From the NCBI GenBank assembly GCA_028824715.1, contig JAPPCV010000053.1, positions 1 to 64,000 of the forward strand: DNA of 64,000 bases. The letters are read 5' to 3'. Origin of the DNA: Boseongicola sp. (GTDB taxonomy: Bacteria; Pseudomonadota; Alphaproteobacteria; Rhodobacterales; Rhodobacteraceae). A program made the translations under genes and the position numbers. Within the stretch, counting starts at the first letter, position 1; each line of letters opens with the position of its first letter. The notes below the pieces were generated by a model. The model was given only the letters and a program-made list of their open reading frames with translations. It was not told the DNA's origin and made no database searches. This document shows, in pieces, positions 1 to 6,862 of this stretch.

Positions 1-253
1 CCGTTCACCCGGCTCGCGACAAGCCAGTCACGCTACGCATGGGGTGAGCAGTTACCTGTCGGCGTCGCCAACCACGATATTGGCCGACGAATCCTGACAG
101 GATGCAAAACAGGCAAATGGGTGTTTCCGAGAGTGTGCGTGACCTGACTCTGCTGTTTGCAAGACGTTGAGCCTGCTGAACCCGAAGATCCTGCCATGAT
201 GACCGCAATTCAACCTCGTTTTCTCAGGCGTGCGCATTTGAGGAGACAATCCG
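1..253. other. Left-edge stretch with no recognisable gene
   Basis: I see no convincing coding region. Short open frames run on both strands but none resembles a known family or has a ribosome-binding site. The only functional signal is the AGGAGA Shine-Dalgarno at 241-246, which serves the toxin gene that follows. Confidence 0.6.
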
Positions 254-535
254 ATGATGAAGGGCGCGAAAGGAAAACTGATCGAGGGCCTGATGGCCCG
301 AGAGCCGGGGAAACGCTTTCCCAAAGAACTGGTCAGGCGCGCAGAACAGCACATTGCGATGCTGGACGCGGCGACTTCGCTGAACGATCTGGCGACACCG
401 CCCTCCAACAACCTGAAAAAACTGTCTGGCGACCGACGGCACCAGCACGCGATCCGGATCAACCGGCAATGGCGCGTCTGTTGCAGATGGGACGGAACTG
501 ATGCCCATGACGTTGAAATCGTCGACTGTCACTGA
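254..535 (+). CDS. higB: HigB-type (RelE/ParE superfamily) mRNA-interferase toxin
   Basis: A 93-residue basic protein. The segment KLSGDRRHQHAIRINRQW, followed by an RVCCRW strand and the ending VEIVDCH, matches the second half of HigB toxins, where the basic strand and the terminal VEIVDYH-like motif shape the RNA-binding cleft. HigB toxins cleave mRNA on the ribosome. Here the toxin precedes its antitoxin, the usual hig order and the reverse of most TA pairs. The start is chosen because AGGAGA lies 7 bases upstream and the frame is closed just before. The N-terminus is less typical than the C-terminal half, so activity is not assured. Family assignment is firm; toxicity is inferred. Confidence 0.85.
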   Translation: MMKGAKGKLIEGLMAREPGKRFPKELVRRAEQHIAMLDAATSLNDLATPPSNNLKKLSGDRRHQHAIRINRQWRVCCRWDGTDAHDVEIVDCH

Positions 536-546
536 CTGTGAGAGAC

Positions 547-846
547 ATGGCTATCTTGGCAAACCCGGTACATACCGGAGAGATTCTGAAAGAGCAATTT
601 CTCGATCCGTACGATCTGAGCGCCGGAAGGCTGGCAAGGGCGCTCAAGGTGCCACGTACGCGCATCGAGCGGGTCGTGAGCGGCGTCCGGGCCATCTCGC
701 CGGATACCGCGTTTCGTCTTTCTGGATATTTCGGGACAAGTCCAGAATTCTGGCTGAATCTGCAGCGCGGATATGATCTGTCCGTTGCGGCCCAGGATCA
801 GAAACTTGCGCGGGATCTTGAGGACATTCTTCCCTGCGCAAGCTAG
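547..846 (+). CDS. higA: HigA-type antitoxin, XRE helix-turn-helix
   Basis: A 99-residue protein carrying a single HTH domain (about residues 20-75: GEILKEQFLDP, then LSAGRLARALKV, then the recognition helix RTRIERVVSG) followed by the FWLNLQRGYDL element characteristic of HigA/VapI addiction-module antidotes. It should bind HigB and repress the higBA promoter. It starts 11 bases after the higB stop, so the pair is co-transcribed. I chose ATG at 547; an in-frame GTG at 538 would add three residues. Nothing in the protein looks damaged, so the pair may be functional. Confidence 0.88.
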   Translation: MAILANPVHTGEILKEQFLDPYDLSAGRLARALKVPRTRIERVVSGVRAISPDTAFRLSGYFGTSPEFWLNLQRGYDLSVAAQDQKLARDLEDILPCAS

Positions 847-914
847 GCGCAGTTCCGTTCGGACGTCTTGCCGCCGCCTGACGCTCCCTGTCCGGCGCTC
901 CCGGAGCAGCCGCG

Positions 915-1402
915 CGGTAGTCATTGTGATGGTGCGAGAGTGCCGCGATTCCCGCACACAGGGTCTTCTGCGCTTGCCTCCAGGAATTCAGGGTTTCAGG
1001 GCAATGGAAGACGAAGACGTCGCGCGACGGCGGGTTGGGATCGCGTGCGTTGGCGAAGCGCGTGATCTTGCCGGTGCTCTCGTATAGGAAAGGCAGAGGT
1101 TCGGCTTTGGAGACTCACATTGGCATTTCCTTGACGCAACCCTCGGACTGCTCTTCAACCATCGTGAGTTTCGCTCCCCAGTAGCCGGGATTGGCTTCGA
1201 CGACGCCGGTGGCCTGCCTTTCGGCAATCAAGACGTGGTCGGCTGGTCCAATGTCGGCCTGACACTCCCGGACGGCGACGCCAAGACCAGCATTGCAGTC
1301 GAGAGCTTCCGTGTCCTGCACAGGCCAACCCGCCGCCAAGAGGCGACTGTCGATTCGGTCGCGCGCGACCTGCTCGGGATTCTGGTTGAGGTCAGGCGAC
1401 AC
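915..1402 (-). pseudogene. hsdR: N-terminal fragment of type I restriction enzyme R subunit, with in-frame stop
   Basis: Read on the minus strand, the first 95 codons (NPEQVARDRIDSRLLAAGW, VQDTEALDCNAGLGVAVRE, then ATGVVEANP and VEEQSEG) match the N-terminal nuclease domain (HSDR_N) of HsdR, which cuts DNA in type I restriction. A TGA at 1115-1117 interrupts the frame. The same frame then continues with EPLPFLYESTGKITRFANA, DPNPPSRDVFVFH and ETLNSW, the conserved stretch just after HSDR_N. Recognisable similarity fades below about 915. The helicase motor is absent, so this is a dead fragment of a gene that is usually about 800-1000 codons. No hsdM or hsdS is visible. The loss may explain why several toxin modules remain nearby. 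Confidence 0.75.
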
Positions 1403-1491
1403 AGGACATTATCCGATTTTTCGGCCCATCAGCCCACAGGACGAACTGTCGAGGTATAGTTCCGTGCAGACCCGGAAGAAATTCGCGTTGG

Positions 1492-1897
1492 TCAGGCATG
1501 AGGATAGTCGCTACCGCCCGACTGACCTTGCACCAAGTCATTGATGCGCTCAAGCATGTGCTTCCGGTGATCCTGCCCACCAAAAAAAGATGCCAAGCAC
1601 TTGGACTTCAGGATGCTCATCGACCGGAAAGTAGAGCACGGCACTTCCCTTCGTCGCATAACGCGGGCCTTCCATGACCTGCGGTTCCAGGGTTCCCTGA
1701 AATGGCACATTGCCGAGTGCCGCCATGTCGTCCTCGAATCCGTGCATGCGCTCCACCGCGCGTTCGAAGGCAATATCCGGCGCGTCACCGAAATCGCGAT
1801 AAGCGTTGAACAGATGGCCATGGATCAGGTCAAGATCCGCGGTGCAATCGGCACTGCGAACGGCGTCAAGGCGCAAGGGCGCGACGCTTTCTGGCAA
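1492..1897 (-). pseudogene. parE: ParE/RelE-type toxin, frameshifted at a run of seven T
   Basis: The frame opens at a TTG near 1897 (or 1876), overlapping the end of the ParD-like gene, and encodes a RelE/ParE-like body (GNVPFQGTLEPQVMEG, RYATKGSAVLYFPVDE, VQVLGIFF). At the T7 run (A7 on the plus strand, 1572-1578) the frame moves into WWAGSPEAHA and stops at 1550. With one T fewer the reading becomes IFFGGQDHRKHMLERI, which is the usual C-terminal motif of this toxin family, and continues to 1492. The gene is therefore either inactivated by a one-base insertion, phase-variable, or misread in the assembly. Without the shift the toxin would lack its last helix. Confidence 0.72.
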
Positions 1898-2135
1898 TCA
1901 TGCGTTCTGTCTGCCGCCGACCCTCTTCCCCTGAAAGGTACGGGCCTTGCGCGCGGGCCTCGAAAAACGCCCGCAAGGCGGCAATTTCCGCTTGCTCACG
2001 TTCCGTCTCGGAACGCACGAGTTCAAGACCCCGCTGCACGACAGCGCTCAGGCTCGAATAGCGGCCTTCGCTGACAAGCCTGCGCGCGAACACATCCTGA
2101 CTGTCCGTGATCGACACGGACGCCTTGGCAGACAT
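1866..2135 (-). CDS. parD: ParD/CopG-type antitoxin
   Basis: An 89-residue protein with an N-terminal ribbon-helix-helix segment (SVSITDSQDVFARRLV, SEGRYSSLSAVVQRGLELV) and a charged, helical C-terminal tail, the standard layout of ParD antitoxins. The N-terminal half binds operator DNA and the tail wraps the ParE toxin. GGAGGG lies 6 bases before the ATG. It overlaps the downstream toxin frame by about 30 bases, which implies translational coupling. An inverted repeat at 2157-2169 just upstream is a plausible autoregulatory operator. The antitoxin is intact although its toxin partner is frameshifted. Confidence 0.85.
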   Translation of the reverse strand: MSAKASVSITDSQDVFARRLVSEGRYSSLSAVVQRGLELVRSETEREQAEIAALRAFFEARAQGPYLSGEEGRRQTERMIARKRRALAP

Positions 2136-2156
2136 TGGACCCTCCAGATCAGCGAC

Positions 2157-2169
2157 ACTACTCGGTAGT
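2157..2169 (-). promoter_or_regulatory. Inverted repeat upstream of parD, likely operator
   Basis: ACTAC-TCG-GTAGT is a perfect 5-base inverted repeat with a 3-base centre, 22 bases before the parD ATG. Ribbon-helix-helix antitoxins typically bind short palindromes of this kind to repress their own operon. Binding is inferred from position only. Confidence 0.45.
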
Positions 2170-2474
2170 AACCTTGGAACGTCCAGGTGAAGGGTTCAAG
2201 CCGCCGCAATGCCACAGACAACGCGTTCCAAGCCTGCCGACTACGTGCACGGTTTTCAACGACAGACCTCCTGATGACTCGCACGAGAGGGGTGCGCCGA
2301 ATACCCGGTCACGAACCATCGGAATGTTGGAAGGCATCGGAACTCTTGCCAGGACAAGCGGTCGAACGCAGGGCCGATCTTTCGCCTGCCAAGCACGCTT
2401 GATCACATGACGGGAGACACCGGGCAGGCAAGTGATTGATGATTGATCAGCATCCACAATCCTTGGAGAGATCT

Positions 2475-2762
2475 GAATTGATCTCCGCGTGTCCTCGACG
2501 CCCTTGCGCAAACTTGATGCTACGAGGCGTGTTCAGCGCCATCTACGCCCCACCGGTTGCGGGGACGCACTAAGGGAAAGCGGTCTCAACCGAACGCACA
2601 AAGCATGGGCGCAAAACCCGATGCCGGGATCTCAATACCGAATCCGCCGGGCATGGAACGTCGAATGCCTTCCTGAACGCCTGCCGCCTGTCCGTCGGCT
2701 TGCGCATCTGGCCGCTCGGACTTGCGGTTGTGCTTCTCCCGGGTAATCCCGTTCCAGGCCAT
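2475..2762 (-). mobile_element. Decayed insertion-sequence fragment (repeat copy A), IS5-like transposase start
   Basis: On the minus strand an ATG at 2762, preceded by GGGAGG, begins MAWNGITREKHNRKSE, which resembles the first residues of some IS5-group transposases; similarity is lost after about 17 codons. The rest (down to about 2475) aligns by eye over its whole length with 11121-11345. Shared stretches include TCCGTCGGCTTGCGCATC (18 identical bases), CCGGTTGCGGG and CAGCGCCAT. Identity elsewhere looks like roughly two thirds. The transposase attribution is tentative; the repeat relationship is directly visible. From 2170 to 2474 and 2763 to 3054 I see nothing recognisable. Confidence 0.55.
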
Positions 2763-3054
2763 GGTAGCCTCCCTCGTCTGGTTGCGTTCGGACAAGGAAA
2801 TACCACATCTGGGAGAATCCACCCGCAATTTAGGTGAACTTCTCAGGCGAATCTCACTTTTGATGGAAAGGGCCCAATCCATTGGAACGCGGTCCGCTGT
2901 ATGCTGATGTTTGCCTCTGACCGGGAGAAGGCTTGGCCAAACCAGTTTCCATGGCTGCAATGAACACCATAAGAATTGCTACCAGTTGACCAAAGCATTC
3001 ATTTCTTTTCGAGCGGGCTGGATGCCTGACATACTCGTTTCAGGGAGGGTTGAG

Positions 3055-4710
3055 ATGTCTGAAATGCGTTTCCTTTCACGGCCAGTGGTGACGCACGGTC
3101 CTTCACATGCGCCATTGATTGCCAGCCTGTCGGTTGGAACGAGGGGCGGCGAAAGCCTTCGTGTCAGGATAAAGCAGAACGACGATGTCTGGACAGTGAC
3201 GTTCCCGGTCTCTGAAGGGTCATACCTGTTGCTCGGATTCCACCCGTCCGGGACGGCGGAGATCGCCGTTCAATTGTCAGGCCAAACGGGAACGGTGACC
3301 TGGCCTGAAACGCTACATCACGAACCGCAGGACGTTCCGACCTGCCCGCTCGAAATGCCGCCGTTCCGAACGCACAAGTGTGATCCTGATCGCATGGCCG
3401 GGAATTTCACGTTCCTGACCGTGCGACGTCGGGCGGTTGGGCGCATTCCGGACATGACGATGGCCTTGCGGAAATGGTTCACCACATGGGGCATGCTTGT
3501 CGCCATTGATAACCACGGTCGTGTGCGCTGGATGCGCAAACTGGACAAGCGTGCCGCAGGAATTGAGAAACTGTCGAACGGCAACCTGTTCGTTCACGAT
3601 ACGGATTCCTGTTCGCGTGAAATCGATGTGGCGGGTGACACCATAAACGCATGGTACGCCAAACACCGACCTCAGGGCGAGCATCCTGGCGGAATCCCGG
3701 TCGATGTGCGCAGCCTGCACCACCAGCCGCACCAGATGCCCAACGGCAATTTCCTCGCTCTTTCCGGCCATTCCAAGGTGGTCAAGGACTGGCCAGCATC
3801 GGTGCATGAACCGGACAGGCACAAAGCAGACCGTGAAATTGTCGGCGACATGATCGTCGAATTCTCGCCCGACGGTGAAGTGGTGTGGAGTTGGGACAGT
3901 TTCGATCATCTCGATCCATATCGTACCGGCTACGATGCGCTTGATGCCTATTGGCATGTCCGAGGATTTCCGGGGGCGGCGGACTGGACGCATGGGAACG
4001 GAGTGACCTACGATCCGCGCGATGACTCCGTGCTCGTGTCGCTGCGACTTCAAGACTGCGTCTTGAAGATCGACCGAAAATCCGGCGACATCATTTGGAT
4101 CTTGGGGGATCACGGCAATTGGTCGCACGAGCTTCAGGAAAAGCTGCTGGAACCCGTCGGCGAAAACTTCCGCTGGCCTTGGCATCAACACAATCCCCGC
4201 ATCACCTCCGAAGGGACCATCGTGCTTTTTGACAACGGGATTTACGGCGCGCGTCCAGGGCAGGAGCGCCTTCCCTTCCACAAGAGCTTTTCTCGAGGGG
4301 TCGAGTTCCGTGTTGATGAGGAAGCAATGACAGTTGAACAGGTCTGGGCCTCGGCGCTGGCGGACGAGGACGTGAAGGAAAGAACCTGGGCAATGGGGGA
4401 TGCCCACCGGCTTGAAGAAAGCGATACGGCGCTGGTCATTCACTCGATCTCCATGCCCCAAGGTCGCGATGACATCGGTTTGGACGAAGATGATCGAACC
4501 ATGCGATATGTGGCAGAGTTCCCTTCGCACGCGCGTATCCTTGAGTACAATCGCCAGGACATTGGCGACATTGTCTTTGACGTGACCGTGAAGGATGAAA
4601 CCGACCTCATCCAATGGGAGGTCTTTTCGGGCGTCCGGGTCGACAACCTGTACCCGGACCATACGGGCATCACCCTGCAAATCGGAAACCATCTTGAGCC
4701 CGAGGCATGA
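3055..4710 (+). CDS. Arylsulfotransferase (ASST) family protein
   Basis: A 551-residue beta-propeller-type protein of the arylsulfate sulfotransferase family, which moves sulfate from an aryl sulfate ester to a phenolic acceptor without PAPS. Family hallmarks are the histidine-rich segments HHQPHQMPNGNFLAL (from about residue 222), WTHGNGV (about 311) and WPWHQHNPRI (about 375), plus repeated blades such as GEVVWSWD and GDIIWILGDHG. I chose ATG 3055 because AGGGAGG precedes it; the frame is open back to 2911. Unlike enterobacterial AssT, no signal peptide follows this start, so it may be cytoplasmic, which is unusual. Its stop overlaps the SDR start by four bases. Acceptor and donor are unknown. 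Confidence 0.82.
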   Translation: MSEMRFLSRPVVTHGPSHAPLIASLSVGTRGGESLRVRIKQNDDVWTVTFPVSEGSYLLLGFHPSGTAEIAVQLSGQTGTVTWPETLHHEPQDVPTCPLEMPPFRTHKCDPDRMAGNFTFLTVRRRAVGRIPDMTMALRKWFTTWGMLVAIDNHGRVRWMRKLDKRAAGIEKLSNGNLFVHDTDSCSREIDVAGDTINAWYAKHRPQGEHPGGIPVDVRSLHHQPHQMPNGNFLALSGHSKVVKDWPASVHEPDRHKADREIVGDMIVEFSPDGEVVWSWDSFDHLDPYRTGYDALDAYWHVRGFPGAADWTHGNGVTYDPRDDSVLVSLRLQDCVLKIDRKSGDIIWILGDHGNWSHELQEKLLEPVGENFRWPWHQHNPRITSEGTIVLFDNGIYGARPGQERLPFHKSFSRGVEFRVDEEAMTVEQVWASALADEDVKERTWAMGDAHRLEESDTALVIHSISMPQGRDDIGLDEDDRTMRYVAEFPSHARILEYNRQDIGDIVFDVTVKDETDLIQWEVFSGVRVDNLYPDHTGITLQIGNHLEPEA

Positions 4711-5525
4711 CGGACTTCGCGTTCCTCGAAGGCAAGACGGTTTTCGTCGTCGGTGGGGCGTCCGGCCTCGGTGCACGCGTTGCGGTCCTCGCGCAAGAAG
4801 CGGGCGCCAAGGTTGTCGCATTCGATGTTTCGCCGTCCGAAGTCGGTGCGTATCGGCTGGTGGATCTCCGGGATGAGGCCTCGATCCGGAACGCACTTGA
4901 CAGGACCGGGGAGTGCTTTGACTTCCTGATCAGTTTCGCTGGCTTGCCACCTGGCGCTGTCCCGGCGAGCATCCTTCAGGTCAACTATCTGGGACAGGTC
5001 CAGTTTCTTGAGGGCCTGCTGGGCAACGCCAACGAAGGATCAAGGATTGTCTCGATTGCGTCGATCGGCGGGCGCGAATGGCGGCAGCATGATGAGATCA
5101 TTGCCCAGTTTCGGGCCATACCAGACCTGTCCGAGGTCCCGGCATTCACCAACGAGCGCGGCATCGACGGCAAAGCCGCCTACCGGCTCAGCAAGGCGGC
5201 CCTGATCCAATGGACCCGCCAGATGGCCTTCACGCATCCCCAGAACGACGTGACTTTTCTTGCAGTTAGCCCGGGCCCGGTGAACACCGAACTGTTCAAA
5301 CGCGCAGCAAGAAATTCACCCGAAGCGACGGCCGACCTGCTCTCCGCTGCTCCTCGCGTCGCCGAGCCGGAGGAGATTGCGAAAGCCATTGTCGGACTAT
5401 GCCGGCCTGAATTCCATTGGCTGAACGGCATCAACATCCCGCTGGATGGCGGCGCAGACGCACGATTCGATGCCATGGGGCTGAACATGAACATTGCGTT
5501 CGAAGAACGGTCGGAGGAGCAATGA
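4707..5525 (+). CDS. Short-chain dehydrogenase/reductase (SDR)
   Basis: A 272-residue Rossmann-fold oxidoreductase. The NAD(P)-binding loop GGASGLG is at residues 16-22, an IASIGG strand carries the catalytic serine, and Tyr159/Lys163 form the YxxxK motif (YRLSK). The long insert between the serine and tyrosine (REWRQHDEIIAQF) and the PGPVNTEL motif recall 3-alpha-hydroxysteroid or coniferyl-alcohol dehydrogenase-type SDRs; the true substrate is unknown. Its ATG overlaps the ASST stop (ATGA), so the two are translationally coupled and probably act on the same molecule. A 78-codon frame starts at 5522 in the next ATGA overlap (to 5758) but looks non-coding. From 5526 to 5797 I see no gene. Confidence 0.85.
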   Translation: MTDFAFLEGKTVFVVGGASGLGARVAVLAQEAGAKVVAFDVSPSEVGAYRLVDLRDEASIRNALDRTGECFDFLISFAGLPPGAVPASILQVNYLGQVQFLEGLLGNANEGSRIVSIASIGGREWRQHDEIIAQFRAIPDLSEVPAFTNERGIDGKAAYRLSKAALIQWTRQMAFTHPQNDVTFLAVSPGPVNTELFKRAARNSPEATADLLSAAPRVAEPEEIAKAIVGLCRPEFHWLNGINIPLDGGADARFDAMGLNMNIAFEERSEEQ

Positions 5526-5797
5526 CGTTGCAGGACAGGCCTGTGCTCTCTATCGAGCAAGACTTCCCTACGCCGTTGATTCCGCGCCAGTTGTCCCGTG
5601 CGCGATTCCCGAAAGGTCTCCGCATTCCAGGATTCCGGCCCGCCCGCGCCGTTCCGCGCCTCGATAACGGTTGCCGGCACGACCTCTGCGCCGGATCCGG
5701 GAATCCGGCCCCTTTGGCGCGGTCGCAACATCTTGAGCCACCTTGGCCAGAGGGATAAGCCTATCCAGAAGAACAAGGACAATCTAGGGAGAAACAA

Positions 5798-6796
5798 ATG
5801 AACTCATTCACAAAAGTTCTTGGAGTGGCAAGTTTTGCCATCTCCTTGGCCGCATCTGCCGGCGTTGCGAGCGCCGACGCGCTGCGTGCACACACCACTG
5901 CACCCGGCGCGGCACCGAACACGATGACCAAGCTGTTGGCAAAATATGCTGAAGACGCCGGCATCGATGTTCAGGTCATCGAGGGTCAGAAACTGATCAA
6001 GTCGATGCTGCTTCTGGGGCAAGGCAAAATTGAACTGATGCCAACGATCGTTGGTCAATATGCCCGCCTCGCCACGGGAACCGGCCCCTACAAGGACATG
6101 GGTGACAAGGGTCCAGAAATCGCGGACGGCATTCGATCGCTGATGGAATTCAATGCGGCGACCATGCAGGCCTTTGCGTGGGAAAGCACCGGCATCAAGA
6201 CCTATCATGACCTGAGAGGCAAAAAGGTGTATGTCGGTCCAGGCGGCGGTGGCGCCGGAACTGACACCGAAGAAATCATACGCCTCGTCACTGGCATGGA
6301 GCCGGGCGACTACGAAAGCTTCAAGGCGCCATGGGGCGAGGGCATGGCCATGATGCGCAATGGTCAGGTCGACGCCATGATCCGCATTGCCCCTGTTGGT
6401 GCCGCGATCATTCAGGAATTTGGCCTGTCGAGTCCGATCCGCTTTGTTCAAATCGCTGAGGAAGACCTTCCGAAGGTCCAACCGTATCTGAAGGTTCCAG
6501 GTCGTTCGATGTCGACAATCCCGGCGGGAACCTACGAAGGTCAAACCAACGAGGAAGCCGTGAACACCTTCTCGTTCGTTGCGGGAATGGCCGTGAACGT
6601 CGATGTCAGCGACGACGTCGCCTATACCCTGACCAAGGCTTTCTGGGACAATGTTGACGAGATCAAGGCCAGCGCGTCCTTCCTTAGCACGCTTGATCCG
6701 CAAAACCCCTTCACGGTCCTCAACGTCAAACTGCATCCCGGTGCGCTGAATTACTATGACGAGGCGGGGATCGCCGTACCGGACGCTCTTCGATAA
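5798..6796 (+). CDS. TAXI-family TRAP transporter substrate-binding protein
   Basis: A 332-residue periplasmic binding protein. A Sec signal peptide is evident: a short basic N-terminus, a hydrophobic core and VASA followed by DALR, giving cleavage near residue 26. The mature part has the TAXI-type pattern (GQKLIKSMLLLGQGKIEL near the start, then the glycine-rich GPGGGGAGTDTEE loop and the GRSMSTIPAGTY region). It should capture an organic acid in the periplasm and pass it to the fused TRAP permease encoded next. AGGGAG lies about 7 bases before the ATG. A strong GC hairpin follows the stop codon, which would favour more binding protein than permease. Confidence 0.9.
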   Translation: MNSFTKVLGVASFAISLAASAGVASADALRAHTTAPGAAPNTMTKLLAKYAEDAGIDVQVIEGQKLIKSMLLLGQGKIELMPTIVGQYARLATGTGPYKDMGDKGPEIADGIRSLMEFNAATMQAFAWESTGIKTYHDLRGKKVYVGPGGGGAGTDTEEIIRLVTGMEPGDYESFKAPWGEGMAMMRNGQVDAMIRIAPVGAAIIQEFGLSSPIRFVQIAEEDLPKVQPYLKVPGRSMSTIPAGTYEGQTNEEAVNTFSFVAGMAVNVDVSDDVAYTLTKAFWDNVDEIKASASFLSTLDPQNPFTVLNVKLHPGALNYYDEAGIAVPDALR

Positions 6797-6812
6797 GCGC
6801 CAACACTTCGTG

Positions 6813-6832
6813 CGGCGGCCCGGCGGCCGCCG
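6813..6832 (+). promoter_or_regulatory. GC-rich hairpin between binding-protein and permease genes
   Basis: CGGCGGCC-CGGC-GGCCGCCG is a perfect 8-base stem with a 4-base loop, 17 bases after the binding-protein stop and 30 before the permease start. It is followed by TACACTTTT, a weak T run. Such hairpins often act as leaky terminators or 3'-end stabilisers in transport operons. Function here is inferred. Confidence 0.6.
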
Positions 6833-6862
6833 TACACTTTTCTCGAACGCAAAGTTGCGAAA

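Noticed and set aside
3313-4896. 527-codon open frame on the minus strand
   Set aside because: It is antisense to the ASST and SDR genes, has no family motifs or ribosome-binding site, and arises from third-position GC bias.
5522-5758. 78-codon frame starting in an ATGA overlap with the SDR gene
   Set aside because: The start is attractive, but the peptide is Pro/Arg-rich with no motif, so I treat it as a chance frame.
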